64,000 nucleotides of DNA from an uncultured Dorea sp. (GCA_900550865.1 URTM01000002.1:1-64000); one strand, 5' to 3'; shown: positions 44,829 to 54,490, counted from the first letter of the stretch. Program-made: numbers and translations. The notes: a model not told the origin generated them from the letters alone.

Positions 44829-45320
44829 CTACCAGTGTAATTCGTGAAGATGTCCCTCCAGATTCATACCCGCAAACCCGTTCTGTCTCAGTGCCTCATA
44901 AAGCACGATCGCAACCGAGTTACCAAGGTTCAGAGAACGGATATCCCCCACCATCGGGATGCGCACGCAGTCTTTTTTATGATCTACCAGAATCTCTTCC
45001 GGGATTCCGGCGCTTTCTTTTCCGAACATGATGTAACAGTCCGACTCATAGTTCACTTCTGTATATACCTTTGGTGCTTTTGTCGTTGCCATGTAGATCT
45101 TGGCTCCCGGATTCTTTTCCAGGAAATCATTGTAGTCAATATAGGTTCTGACATCCAGATGCTCCCAGTAATCCATGCCGGCACGCTTTAAGTTCTTCTC
45201 ATTTAAGCGAAAGCCGAGTGGCTCGATCAGGTGTAATCTGGTGTTGGTGGCTACGCAGGTTCTTCCGATATTACCTGTGTTTGCCGGGATCTCTGGTTCG
45301 TGTAGTACAATGTTCAACAT
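44829..45320 (-). CDS. trmL: tRNA (cytidine/uridine-34-2'-O)-methyltransferase
   Basis: Methylates the ribose of the wobble base in certain tRNA-Leu. 163 residues, the minimal SPOUT form: LNIVLHEPEIPANTGNIGRTCVATNTRLHLIEPLGF (motif 1), YIMFGKESAGIPEEIL (motif 2), RIPMVGDIRSLNLGNSVAIVLYEALRQ (motif 3, knot). Length and motifs match TrmL closely. Single gene between two terminators. Confidence 0.95.
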   Translation of the reverse strand: MLNIVLHEPEIPANTGNIGRTCVATNTRLHLIEPLGFRLNEKNLKRAGMDYWEHLDVRTYIDYNDFLEKNPGAKIYMATTKAPKVYTEVNYESDCYIMFGKESAGIPEEILVDHKKDCVRIPMVGDIRSLNLGNSVAIVLYEALRQNGFAGMNLEGHLHELHW

Positions 45321-45404
45321 GTTGTGGTCCTCCGTTTTTCTATATCATAATGATCTCTTTTCTACATTTACACAATCCATTATAAACCACACGACTTTCC
45401 AATG

Positions 45405-45444
45405 CAAAAGAATCCGCCGGACATTCTCCCGTCCGGCGGATTCT
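45405..45444 (-). terminator. Terminator of the rhamnosidase-like operon
   Basis: Minus strand stem AGAATCCGCCGGAC / GTCCGGCGGATTCT followed by TTTTGC, about 40 bases after the hydrolase stop. Confidence 0.88.
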
Positions 45445-45481
45445 CGCACTTTATGTAATATTTTATTTTGATATCTTCGGT

Positions 45482-47065
45482 TTATTTATTCTTCACATAC
45501 TTCTTAAGCAGATACACCGGCGTGCAGCTCCATGCATGGCAGTAACTGTTCACGATCGGTGAACCATACGGAGAATACTCCGGCTGATCCGGATCGAATG
45601 CTTCCCAGTAGGTATCAGCACCGAGCGAGATCATCTTACCCCAGTAGCTCTTCATCAGATGCACGGCTTCTTCATCCAGTCCCGCCTCGAATAACGCTTC
45701 CACGATATGATGATACATATATGGTGTTGCGATATTCTTCACCGGGAATAACTCCTGAATTGTTGTCTGCATAATGGATTTATTCTCTTCATCCGACATC
45801 ACATGTGCCAGCACCATCCACACCTGACTTGCAATGTTGTATTCATCCCAGGCTGTTGCAAAGAGGTTCTTTTCCGGGCGGAAAAGGACGTTCTTTGCAT
45901 AGTCTGTGATCAATTCCAGTTTCTTTTCATACATACTGATCTCAGAATCTCTTACGGCTTTGGCAAGTGCGATAAACTGCTTCATAACATAGATCATCTC
46001 CGCCTGTCCGGCCGTGTCTTTGTTAAAGTCATTGGACCAGTCTACGAATACCGGATAGTTCTCATCCGGATTCAGTTTACCATTTTCATCGAACATCTTT
46101 AATGTAATGTTCATCTGCTTCTTGGCGATCGGATACAGTTCTTTTACCATCTCCTCATCCGGGTGTGCCTGATGCAGATCATACAACGTCGAAATGAAGA
46201 ACAGACTGTATTCAAACAAGAATGTATCATCCGGTACATTCTCTGGCTTTACGAATACATTTGCAGAGATCTTACCTTCTTCTGTCGTCATAGCTGCGAA
46301 CAGATACAGGCATCTCTTTACCAGATCTGTCTGGTCAAATGTTGCGTAGTTCGCAAGTGCCTGCAGTCTGAGATCTCCAAGCCATAATCTTCTGTCACGC
46401 TTTGGTCCGTCCTCGAACACGTCCTGTGTACAGTCCGCCAGCGTCTTCACACCGATATCGTAAATCTTCTGCAGTTCCGGATCTTCGAATCTCATCGGTT
46501 CGAAGCCGCTGTAATCTGCAGATGTCTCAGTCACAACCGTCGGATCTGAGAATACTGCCTGCCACTTCGGAGATGTATCCAGCACTTTCAGTTCCACATA
46601 ACGGAAACTGTATCTTCTCGGAAGTTCCAGTGTTGCCGGAAGCTCATCGATATGAATGAACTCTTCCTGGATCCAGGAACGGCTGAGCCATCCTTCATAG
46701 TCTTTGGACTCCGCTGCAAGCTCTGCAGGAAGTTCGGCAAATTTGATACGCATATAAAGCGGTGCATCCATCGGAGATCCGGTCTGATCGATATGGATCT
46801 TGAATGTTCCGACTCTGTGGTCTCCAAAATCAAGGATCATCTTGTCATTTCTTTTCAGTCCGTATTCCTCAATCTTATCGATGCTCTTATCACTTTCTGT
46901 TACGCCGACACCATTTAATTTCAATGGATCTTCGATCACTTCGACAATACGTGTTGGATGAATTCTTTCTTTTTTGATCTCCGGGCGGAAGCCTTCTGCT
47001 TTAGCCAGCAGCTTTTCGTCATGTTTAAATTTTACATCATTATTAATCTGAAATGTAAATGCCAT
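45482..47065 (-). CDS. GH78-like glycoside hydrolase (alpha-L-rhamnosidase type), intracellular
   Basis: 527 residues, no signal peptide. An N-terminal beta-sandwich (about 1-190; LDFGDHRVGTFKIHI, PLYMRIKFAEL) precedes an (alpha/alpha)6 barrel. The barrel carries the GH78-like acidic block QDVFEDGPKRDRRLWLGDLRLQA (about 215-237) and the late LGADTYWEAFD and CHAWSCTPVYLLKKY segments. It is shorter than most GH78 enzymes, which carry extra beta domains. It shares a transcript with two transporters, so it probably cleaves an imported rhamnoside or related glycoside. Substrate not determined. Confidence 0.8.
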   Translation of the reverse strand: MAFTFQINNDVKFKHDEKLLAKAEGFRPEIKKERIHPTRIVEVIEDPLKLNGVGVTESDKSIDKIEEYGLKRNDKMILDFGDHRVGTFKIHIDQTGSPMDAPLYMRIKFAELPAELAAESKDYEGWLSRSWIQEEFIHIDELPATLELPRRYSFRYVELKVLDTSPKWQAVFSDPTVVTETSADYSGFEPMRFEDPELQKIYDIGVKTLADCTQDVFEDGPKRDRRLWLGDLRLQALANYATFDQTDLVKRCLYLFAAMTTEEGKISANVFVKPENVPDDTFLFEYSLFFISTLYDLHQAHPDEEMVKELYPIAKKQMNITLKMFDENGKLNPDENYPVFVDWSNDFNKDTAGQAEMIYVMKQFIALAKAVRDSEISMYEKKLELITDYAKNVLFRPEKNLFATAWDEYNIASQVWMVLAHVMSDEENKSIMQTTIQELFPVKNIATPYMYHHIVEALFEAGLDEEAVHLMKSYWGKMISLGADTYWEAFDPDQPEYSPYGSPIVNSYCHAWSCTPVYLLKKYVKNK

Positions 47066-47080
47066 GTTCTCTCCTCCTGC

Positions 47081-48340
47081 TTACATCTGTCCGATGCCGT
47101 GCTTTTTCTGTAACACAATCATTCTTGTTCCGGCAACTGCACTGATTAGGACGATTCCTGCAAATCCATACATTGTTGTGTGGATTCTGTCACCGGCTAC
47201 CAGGTAAGGTGTTACAAGTGCGAATAATCCACAGCAGAATCTTGAGAATCCGTTGATGAATCCCTGCATAGAAGCTCTTGCTTCAACCGGGAAAGATTCC
47301 TGTGTCCATACTTTGTAGATAGACTCACCGGCAAACTGGTTACCAATGTTGTAGCATGCGATCATACCTACGATCATGGCGATGGTTCCACCGCCAAGTG
47401 CGATACCGATCATGGCTCCTGCCTGAATCACGATACCTACGTAGAAGAATTTATTTCTGTGCTTACTTCCTGCTGCAGATGCAAATAAGATTCCGCAGAT
47501 CAGACCTACAATGTTCAATACAATTCCGCATCCTGTTGCAAGTGACTGTGATGCATTTGCTTTCACCAGAATATAAGTCTGGAACTGTCCGAATGTATTA
47601 GCTAACAGGTTCCAGCATACATAGAAGATAATGATGCATGAGAAAAATGATATATATTTTCTTCCGTCTGTTCCTTTAAAAAGAGATGCAAATGATACTT
47701 CTGTAGAAGTCTTTGTGCCTTCTGCCGCGCGGTATTCATCTCCTGCCACATGAAATTCTTTGAATTTCTTAGAAAATGTTCTCCATACGAATGCGATTCC
47801 TGCAAGTACGGCCAGTAATGCGAATACCATTCTTGCTCCGGCTGCGCCTTCTACGTGAGATACGATAAATGCCATTGCGTAAGATCCAAGTACACCGATC
47901 TGCCAGAATACCTGTGTCGATGCGATCAGGCTTGCAGATACTTTTTCATTCGGTGCATCATGAGAGATTACAGTAAGGCTGATCGGAAGATCTGCTCCGG
48001 AAGCAAATCCTGTAATGATCAGACCAGCAAGTAATACCGGAAAGTTACCTGACAATACACAGATTGCCGCACCGATCAGATACATCAGGTTCATCATATT
48101 AAATGAACGAATCAGTCCGAATAACTTTGTAATGTTACCTGCGAGCAGTGATCCTGCTGCGATTGCAAATGTAAGTGCTCCTGAGAGGATTCCGACCTGT
48201 CCGTCAGTAAGTCCAAGTCCTGACTGCCACACTGTAATTGTAGCGGACAGTCCGATGATGATACCGGATCCAAGCATAGATCCGATTCCTGCCGCACCAA
48301 CCAGCGGCATATATTTCTTCGTTTCTGCTGATTTACTCAT
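47081..48340 (-). CDS. MFS transporter
   Basis: 419 residues with twelve predicted transmembrane helices; the MFS loop-2/3 region is weakly conserved (GNITKLFGLIRSF) and EARASMQGFINGFSRFCCG precedes the last helices. The central cytoplasmic loop is about 40 residues. Its place between a GPH symporter and a glycosidase suggests uptake of a sugar, glycoside or hexuronate-like compound. It ends 15 bases before the hydrolase, with GGAGG upstream of that gene. Confidence 0.85.
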   Translation of the reverse strand: MSKSAETKKYMPLVGAAGIGSMLGSGIIIGLSATITVWQSGLGLTDGQVGILSGALTFAIAAGSLLAGNITKLFGLIRSFNMMNLMYLIGAAICVLSGNFPVLLAGLIITGFASGADLPISLTVISHDAPNEKVSASLIASTQVFWQIGVLGSYAMAFIVSHVEGAAGARMVFALLAVLAGIAFVWRTFSKKFKEFHVAGDEYRAAEGTKTSTEVSFASLFKGTDGRKYISFFSCIIIFYVCWNLLANTFGQFQTYILVKANASQSLATGCGIVLNIVGLICGILFASAAGSKHRNKFFYVGIVIQAGAMIGIALGGGTIAMIVGMIACYNIGNQFAGESIYKVWTQESFPVEARASMQGFINGFSRFCCGLFALVTPYLVAGDRIHTTMYGFAGIVLISAVAGTRMIVLQKKHGIGQM

Positions 48341-48426
48341 AATTAATTCCTTTCACTTTCTGTTACACAAGTTCCAGTTATCTGTTTCCCTGGCCTTGTT
48401 TCATATGTTCCTTCGTTCTGCCCGTT

Positions 48427-49782
48427 CTATTCTTTATTCTGCATTTTCCTGCGTTCTTCCAGTTCTTTCTGGATCTGTGGAAATTCCTTATCCAGATGGT
48501 AGAACGACATCGTAATGATCGAGCAGATAATCAGGACTGCCGGAATGTAGATGTACATCATCTTGATCGCCGTCAGTGTATTTGCCGTCTGGTGAACTGC
48601 ATCTGCATCATAAGCTCCCCAGCTCAGTAACAGTCCTGAGATTCCTCCGGCTGCTGCCTGTGCCACTTTTCCGAGGAAACCATTAATTGCCGACAGCGTA
48701 CCGGTTGCCTGGATACCCGTCTTCCACTCTCCGTAATCCACCGGATCTGCCTGCATAGAGAAGTAGATACTTTCCTTACATCCATATCCCGCTGCAGATA
48801 TCACTGCTCCAACCAGAATAATCGATGTATTCACATTTCCGATAAAGATCACGGCCAGACCTGCAAGCTGTAATCCTGCGGATACACTGTAAAGGTTACG
48901 TTTTCCAAGGCGTTTTGCCAGGAATGGGACAGTTAAGTTTGCCACCATCGGAACCATAGTCATAACTGTGGCTACCATGGTTGCCATTTTTGTACTTCCC
49001 ACGTAATATTTGTAGTAATACACCAGTGCAGATGACTGAATGAAATAACCTGTCCACATGAACAAAATGTTGAGTGCGAATAATTTCCATGGTGTGTTAT
49101 GTGCCGCTGACTGGATCGTCTCTTTTAAGGTCGCTGATTTTTCTGTCTGACTTAAGTTGTTCTCACGGACCAGTGCAAATGTAAGTAAGAAACATACACA
49201 TCCCGCAACTCCGAAGATTCCCATAACCACACGGAATCCAACCGCTTCGTTCCCATTTCCAACCATTTTTACCAGATACAATGCGGTTGCTGATACGATC
49301 GTGGAACCCATGAATGCGAAGAATTTTCTCCATGTCGCCAGTACGGTTCTTTCATTCATATCATCCGTCAAAGTCGGCAATATGGACGCCAGCGGAATAT
49401 TGACCACTGTATACATGAATGACAGGAAAATGTATGTAACGTATGCATACACCAGTTTCCCATCCGGTGATATATCCGGCACACTGAATGCCAGCAATGC
49501 TGCTACTGCAAACGGCACAGCTCCAAAGAGGAACCATGGTCTGCTCTTTCCCCAGCGGGTTCTGGTCTTATCGATTGCGAATCCAACCAGTACATCAGTA
49601 ACAGCATCAATAATCCTGCAGACAATAAACATAACAGCGATCGATGCTGCATTGAGTTTCATAACGTCTGTGTAAAAATACAGTAAGTACAGAGAAATCA
49701 TCTGCCATATTAAGTTACAAGCAAAATCTCCAAGTCCATAGCCAAATCTCTGTCTGTACAAAAATGACTTTGTATTACCCAT
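48427..49782 (-). CDS. GPH-family sugar:cation symporter (MelB-like)
   Basis: 451 residues, twelve transmembrane helices. The MelB-type N-terminus FGYGLGDFACNLIWQMISLYLLYFYTDVM and the loop DKTRTRWGKSRPWFLFG identify the glycoside-pentoside-hexuronide:cation family, and SMQADPVDYGEWKTG matches the conserved late motif. Couples Na+ or H+ to glycoside uptake. First gene of the three-gene catabolic operon. Its promoter region is shared with the divergent AraC regulator. Confidence 0.93.
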   Translation of the reverse strand: MGNTKSFLYRQRFGYGLGDFACNLIWQMISLYLLYFYTDVMKLNAASIAVMFIVCRIIDAVTDVLVGFAIDKTRTRWGKSRPWFLFGAVPFAVAALLAFSVPDISPDGKLVYAYVTYIFLSFMYTVVNIPLASILPTLTDDMNERTVLATWRKFFAFMGSTIVSATALYLVKMVGNGNEAVGFRVVMGIFGVAGCVCFLLTFALVRENNLSQTEKSATLKETIQSAAHNTPWKLFALNILFMWTGYFIQSSALVYYYKYYVGSTKMATMVATVMTMVPMVANLTVPFLAKRLGKRNLYSVSAGLQLAGLAVIFIGNVNTSIILVGAVISAAGYGCKESIYFSMQADPVDYGEWKTGIQATGTLSAINGFLGKVAQAAAGGISGLLLSWGAYDADAVHQTANTLTAIKMMYIYIPAVLIICSIITMSFYHLDKEFPQIQKELEERRKMQNKE

Positions 49783-49832
49783 CTCTTATCCCTTTCTTAT
49801 GATTTATCGCGCGCTTTCTTAACTTCAAATGG

Positions 49833-49838
49833 ATTATA
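49833..49838 (-). promoter_or_regulatory. -10 element of the transporter/rhamnosidase operon
   Basis: Minus strand TATAAT about 50 bases before the GPH gene, with no acceptable -35 at the proper distance. That is common for activator-dependent promoters and fits the AraC regulator next door. Confidence 0.5.
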
Positions 49839-49870
49839 ACGCAGAAATGGTATTCTGAATATCGGATATT

Positions 49871-49937
49871 TTGACACGTTAATTGACTTTTTTTGACATA
49901 TATGTGATGATAAGGTTGAAAATGAATGAATATTGAC
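49871..49937. promoter_or_regulatory. Four TTGAC(A/T) iterons in the divergent control region
   Basis: TTGAC at 49871, 49883, 49893 and 49933, so spacings of 12, 10 and 40 bases, roughly whole helical turns. The first three lie about 35 to 60 bases upstream of the operon's -10. Candidate AraC binding half-sites. Confidence 0.4.
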
Positions 49938-49993
49938 TTTTTTGTTTCATTTGTTTTTGTGATATATAGCATTCTCTGGGAGGTACTTATATT

Positions 49994-51067
49994 GTGGCTG
50001 ATTTAGGGAAAACATTAAATGAATTATTTGATCTGAACAAAGATGAGAAATTTTATAAAGATTATTTTGAAGCTTCTGCTTCTTCCGGTCAGTTGAAGAA
50101 ATTTCTGGATAAAGTAGATCTGAATGATGCCGTCCGCCGCCACCTGATCATCCCGGAACTGCTGCCGGATATCATTTCTTATGAAATGAATGATGATGAA
50201 TACTTTAAAGACAATGACCGGAATGTATTCATCAGCAAACATAACCGGTACACGCCTCCGTTTTTACACAAGCATGACTTTTTTGAGATCATCTTTGTAT
50301 TTACCGGACATTGCTCGCAGACTATCTCCACGACCAGAAAAGATTTTACCGAAGGGGATCTGATCTTTATTGCCCCGGGTGTGTATCATACGATGGAAGT
50401 CTTTGACGATAATTCCATCGTATTCAACATCCTTCTGCGCAAATCCACATTTTCACAGATGTTCATCCCTCTGATGAAGGGGAACAATCTGTTAAATGAA
50501 TTCTTCTCGGAAGGACTGTATCACTCCCAGCAGATCGACTACGTTATCTTCCACTCCGGCGGTGAGCATCTGATCGATTCACAGAAAGAGATGTTGAACG
50601 TATACCACGAACACCTCTTTCACGATGCATTTTCCGATCAGGTTCTGGTCGGCATGCTTACCCAGCTCAGTGCGAAGATGATGCGCCATTACCGGAATAC
50701 CGTAGAGTCTTCCTACCGCGATAAAAATGAGCATCAGCCAGAGAATTTTAAGGTTATGCACTATATGCAGAGCCATCTGGAAGATGTCACCCTGCAGGAT
50801 ATTGCGGATCACTTTGGATTTTCATTATCGTATTGTTCCAGACTGATCAAGTCCACGACCGGACAGTCTTTTAATGACTGGAAGCGGCTTCTCCGGATAC
50901 AGAAAGCAGAACGGCTTCTGGTGAATACGCAGAAGTCCGTTGCAGATATCAGTGAAATTCTTGGATATGAGAATCCGGAGACTTTTATCCGGGCGTTTAA
51001 GAAAGAGCTGCATATTACTCCGGCGAAGTACCGGAGCCGGGAAATTACTCCGAAGACAACTTCTTGA
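49994..51067 (+). CDS. AraC-family transcriptional regulator
   Basis: 357 residues from a GTG (GGGAGG upstream). The N-terminal part includes a cupin-like sugar-sensing domain (about 85-165; HKHDFFEIIFVFTGHCSQTI, EGDLIFIAPGVYHTMEVFDD). The C-terminal 100 residues hold the double helix-turn-helix (VTLQDIADHFGFSLSYCSRLIKSTTG; VADISEILGYENPETFIRAFKKELHITPAKYR). Divergent from the GPH/MFS/glycosidase operon, which it most likely activates when the sugar is present. Confidence 0.93.
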   Translation: MADLGKTLNELFDLNKDEKFYKDYFEASASSGQLKKFLDKVDLNDAVRRHLIIPELLPDIISYEMNDDEYFKDNDRNVFISKHNRYTPPFLHKHDFFEIIFVFTGHCSQTISTTRKDFTEGDLIFIAPGVYHTMEVFDDNSIVFNILLRKSTFSQMFIPLMKGNNLLNEFFSEGLYHSQQIDYVIFHSGGEHLIDSQKEMLNVYHEHLFHDAFSDQVLVGMLTQLSAKMMRHYRNTVESSYRDKNEHQPENFKVMHYMQSHLEDVTLQDIADHFGFSLSYCSRLIKSTTGQSFNDWKRLLRIQKAERLLVNTQKSVADISEILGYENPETFIRAFKKELHITPAKYRSREITPKTTS

Positions 51068-51091
51068 AAAACGTATTTCATACAGAAATTA

Positions 51092-51120
51092 CCACTGGCA
51101 ACTCTTTACGAACGCATGGC
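51092..51120. repeat. Dispersed 29-base repeat, copy 2
   Basis: Same sequence as 44705-44733 with one C-to-T change, directly before the trxB terminator. Confidence 0.75.
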
Positions 51121-51123
51121 TAT

Positions 51124-51166
51124 AAAAAACATCCGGCAGAAAATATTATCATTTCTGCCGGATGTT
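51124..51166 (-). terminator. trxB terminator
   Basis: Minus strand AACATCCGGCAGAAA / TTTCTGCCGGATGTT followed by TTTT, right behind the trxB stop. Confidence 0.9.
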
Positions 51167-51167
51167 C

Positions 51168-52109
51168 CTAATATTCTGACATGCTTCTCTCCACCTGCAC
51201 TGCCGCAATCGCACCATCTGCCACTGCAGTCACTACCTGACGCAGGCTCTTGACTCTTACATCTCCTACCGCATAGACGCCAGGCACATTGGTATGCATG
51301 TCCTCATCCGTCTTAATGTATCCCTTGTCATCCGTCTCTACTTTATCTGCAAACACGCCGGTATTCGGGATCATACCGATGAATCCAAACAGTCCGAACA
51401 GTCCATCTTTCGGATCGGCTTCTATCTTTGTAAGCTCCCCGGTCTTTACATTCTTCACGGTCATCGTCTGGAGCAGTCCGTCACCGCCCACTTCTTCGAC
51501 TACCGAATCCCACAGGAATGCAATCTTCGGATTGGCAAATGCTTTTTCCTGGATGGACTTTGCCGCACGCAGCTCGTTTCTTCTGTGAATGATCGTAACT
51601 TTTCTGACGAATTTCGTAAGGTACAGTGCTTCTTCCACCGCTGCGTCACCGCCGCCTACTACATATACTTCCAGATCTGTAAAGAAGTTCGCATCACAGG
51701 TTGCGCAGTAAGAGATTCCGCGTCCTTTGTACTCCTGCTCTCCTTTGCATCCGATCGGTCTTGCGTATGCACCGGTTGCGATGATAATATTTTTTGCCTG
51801 ATAGGTATCTTTTTCCCCTGTCAGAACTTTGATCTCTCCGTCCAGTTCCACATTTGTAATTGTATCACGGACATGTTCTGCTCCGAACTGCTCTGTCTGT
51901 TCGTACATTCTCCGTACAAGAGAAACACCTGTCTCTCCTTCTACGATCTGTCCCGGATAGTTTTCTATCTCGTCTGTGTTGATAATCTGGCCGCCGGCCT
52001 GTCCTTTTTCAATAATTAAAGTGTCCAGTCTGCTTCTGCCTGCATATAATCCTGCGCTTAATCCCGCCGGACCGGCGCCAAGGATGATTACGTCATATAT
52101 GTGATCCAT
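51168..52109 (-). CDS. trxB: Thioredoxin reductase
   Basis: FAD/NADPH enzyme that reduces thioredoxin. 313 residues from the ATG 52109, eight bases after GAGG; the open frame to 52136 has no site. FAD motif GAGPAGLSAGLYAG near 11-24, redox Cys135 and Cys138 in CATC, NADPH motif GGGDAAVEEALYLTKF, and the late GVYAVGDVR. Complete. A palindrome TGTTGGCATACCAACA (52191-52206) upstream may be an operator. Confidence 0.96.
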   Translation of the reverse strand: MDHIYDVIILGAGPAGLSAGLYAGRSRLDTLIIEKGQAGGQIINTDEIENYPGQIVEGETGVSLVRRMYEQTEQFGAEHVRDTITNVELDGEIKVLTGEKDTYQAKNIIIATGAYARPIGCKGEQEYKGRGISYCATCDANFFTDLEVYVVGGGDAAVEEALYLTKFVRKVTIIHRRNELRAAKSIQEKAFANPKIAFLWDSVVEEVGGDGLLQTMTVKNVKTGELTKIEADPKDGLFGLFGFIGMIPNTGVFADKVETDDKGYIKTDEDMHTNVPGVYAVGDVRVKSLRQVVTAVADGAIAAVQVERSMSEY

Positions 52110-52190
52110 GTGTATGTCCTCGCTTTCTTTTCGCACGTATTTTTAAAATTGTTGATAGTATGATTCTATCTTATTTTACATGATTTTAGC

Positions 52191-52206
52191 TGTTGGCATA
52201 CCAACA
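52191..52206. promoter_or_regulatory. Palindrome upstream of trxB
   Basis: TGTTGG-CATA-CCAACA, perfect six-base arms, in the 171-base gap between trxB and the DXS-like gene. Possible regulator site; nothing more can be said. Confidence 0.35.
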
Positions 52207-52280
52207 AATTACAAGCAAAAATTTTCCTTTTGCTTTTATATTTATAGTAGTGTATCACATACGCGTATTTTATTCAATTA

Positions 52281-54044
52281 TTAAATAATATTAATTATAT
52301 TTTTCACATCTTCCACGATCTGCTCTTTCGTCAGATGATTCTCTTTCAGAACTTCTGCCACATCATAGCGGTCCAGGAATTCTTTCTTCAGTCCGAAGTT
52401 CAAAACCTTCATATCGGAATCTCCATAGAATCTTGCGATCTTCTCACCGAAGCCACCGTCAAGGATTCCATCTTCCAGAGTGATCACAACATCATGGTCT
52501 TTCTTAAGCTCTTCCAGAAGTTCTGCATCAATGCCTGTAATGTAGTATGGATTGATTACCGTTGCATCTGTTCCAATCACTTTCTTAAGCTCTTCTGCAA
52601 CTTCTTTACCAGGTCCGTAGAATGTTCCAAGTCCGATCACTGCAACCTTGGAACCTTTCTGTGTTACTTCGTATTTGTTTAGGTCTCCGAAGTCTTTTGT
52701 AATCTCTTTTCCATCAGAGATTACGCTGCCGCCCGGAAGCTTGATTGCTACCGGATGCTCATTCTGTTCGATACTCCAGTCAAGCATTGCCAGGTATTCT
52801 TCCTTGGTTGTCGGAGCAAGGTATACCAGATTCGGAATATTGGCCATCATCGGGATGTCATATAGTCCAAGGTGTGTCACGTCATTCATTCCGTATACCG
52901 AACCACAGAATGTTACAATAGTTGCCGGGCTGTTATTAATGCAGAGATCCTGTGCGATCTGGTCATAAGTTCTCTGTACAAATGTACTGTATACTCCATA
53001 AACCGGTTTTCCGCCATTTGCGGCAATTCCGGAAGCAAGTGCTACGGCTGTCTCTTCTGCGATACCGACATCTACGAACTGCTTTCCGACTTCTTTTCTC
53101 TTATCCTCTGTGAATCCCATAACAGTCGGGGTTCCGGATGTGATCGCTACCACTGCCGGATCTTTTTTCATCTTATCCAGAAGATAATTCAGGGAAATAT
53201 CCGAATAGTCTTCTTCTGTCATCTCGTATAACGGTTCACCTGTCTCGATATGAAATGGTCCGTTATAATGCCATACTTCTTTGTTCTGCTCTGCCGGTGC
53301 ATAACCTTTTCCCTTTAAGGTATTGATATGGACAACAACTGGTTTCCTGCTGTCTTTGACACCCTGGAATGCTTCGATCAGGTCTCCGACATCATTTCCG
53401 TGATCCACGTAAATGTAATCTAATCCCATAGCTTTGAACAGGTTGCATTCTGCCTGTCCGTTTGTCTCGCGAAGTAATTTTAAGTTGCCATATAATCCGC
53501 CGTGGTTTTCTGCGATGGACATGTCATTGTCATTGACAACGATGATCAGATTGCCGTCCAATTCTACTGCATAGTCCAATCCTTCCAGTGCTTCGCCACC
53601 GCTTAAGGAACCGTCACCGATCACTGCGATCACATTTCCTTCTTCCCCTTTCAGGTCTCTTGCTTTTGCAAGTCCACATGCAAGGCTGACGGATGTAGAT
53701 GTATGACCTACTGTGAAATGATCGTGTGCGCTTTCATTTGGATTGCTGTATCCGGACACATCATCGTAATGTTCTTCATAGAGATACGCATCCTTTCTTC
53801 CTGTCAACATCTTGTGCGGATAGGTCTGGTGTGATACGTCATATACGATCTTGTCTTTTGGTGACTCGAATACATAATGCAGTGCGATCGTTGCCTCTAC
53901 CATACCGAAGTTTGGTCCGAAGTGTCCGCCGTGGATACTGGCTCTCTTTAACAGTACTTCTCTCATCTCATCTGCCATTACGGTCATCTCGTCTACGGTT
54001 AATTTCTTTACGTCTTCTGGTCCATTAATCTTTTCTATATACAT
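52281..54044 (-). CDS. 1-deoxy-D-xylulose-5-phosphate-synthase-like transketolase
   Basis: 587 residues with all three transketolase-type domains. Thiamine-diphosphate motif GDGSLSGGEALEGLDYA...NDNDMS (143-176), a DXS-like VYDVSHQTYPHKMLTGR near 68-83, YSTFVQRTYDQIAQD in the pyrimidine domain (after VDVGIAEETAVALASG with the catalytic Glu), and the C-terminal domain DILDGGFGEKIARFYGD. It is about 30 residues shorter than classical DXS and differs at several usual positions. It may be a DXS paralogue rather than the main MEP-pathway enzyme. It overlaps the MerR gene by ten bases, so it is co-regulated with it. Confidence 0.85.
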   Translation of the reverse strand: MYIEKINGPEDVKKLTVDEMTVMADEMREVLLKRASIHGGHFGPNFGMVEATIALHYVFESPKDKIVYDVSHQTYPHKMLTGRKDAYLYEEHYDDVSGYSNPNESAHDHFTVGHTSTSVSLACGLAKARDLKGEEGNVIAVIGDGSLSGGEALEGLDYAVELDGNLIIVVNDNDMSIAENHGGLYGNLKLLRETNGQAECNLFKAMGLDYIYVDHGNDVGDLIEAFQGVKDSRKPVVVHINTLKGKGYAPAEQNKEVWHYNGPFHIETGEPLYEMTEEDYSDISLNYLLDKMKKDPAVVAITSGTPTVMGFTEDKRKEVGKQFVDVGIAEETAVALASGIAANGGKPVYGVYSTFVQRTYDQIAQDLCINNSPATIVTFCGSVYGMNDVTHLGLYDIPMMANIPNLVYLAPTTKEEYLAMLDWSIEQNEHPVAIKLPGGSVISDGKEITKDFGDLNKYEVTQKGSKVAVIGLGTFYGPGKEVAEELKKVIGTDATVINPYYITGIDAELLEELKKDHDVVITLEDGILDGGFGEKIARFYGDSDMKVLNFGLKKEFLDRYDVAEVLKENHLTKEQIVEDVKNIINII

Positions 54045-54490
54045 GAACGATTCTCCTCCCAGTTTAATACTCCTGTCTTTACTGCTTCTTCGTATTTGGA
54101 AATCTTGTGGTTCAGCCGGTTGATCGCTGACTCTATCTGCGCTTTCTGCTCTTCTAACTTCTCTCTTTCTTCCGAAAGAAGCTGAAGTCTTGCTTCAAAT
54201 GTCTCATCGCCCTGCTGATATAATTTCACATATTCGATCAGTGCCTCTACAGGAAGTCCTGCTTTTCTCATACAGATGACAAGCTCCACCCATCCAAGGT
54301 CTGATTCCTGATAGTCTCTGATTCCGCCTGCCGTACGTGTTACTTCCGGTATCATACCGATGCGTTCATAATAACGCAGGGTATCTGCGGAAATGTCGTA
54401 TGTTTCACTTACTTCTTTTATCGTCAATCCAGGCACCACCTTTTTTTGCTCTTTTGTCACAGCTCTTTGGTATTCTTTGAACTGCCACAT
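54035..54490 (-). CDS. MerR-family regulator (NmlR/AdhR-like)
   Basis: Up to 151 residues. The MerR helix-turn-helix LTIKEVSETYDISADTLRYYERIGMIP starts at residue 22. A TTG at 54427 behind AAAGGTGG would give the usual short N-terminus, so the true start may be there rather than the ATG 54490. The coiled-coil dimer helix covers about 100-140. There are no metal-binding Cys pairs; only a few Cys (for example in VICMRKAG), which fits aldehyde or electrophile sensing. It is first in a unit with the DXS-like gene. Confidence 0.88.
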   Translation of the reverse strand: MWQFKEYQRAVTKEQKKVVPGLTIKEVSETYDISADTLRYYERIGMIPEVTRTAGGIRDYQESDLGWVELVICMRKAGLPVEALIEYVKLYQQGDETFEARLQLLSEEREKLEEQKAQIESAINRLNHKISKYEEAVKTGVLNWEENRSCI

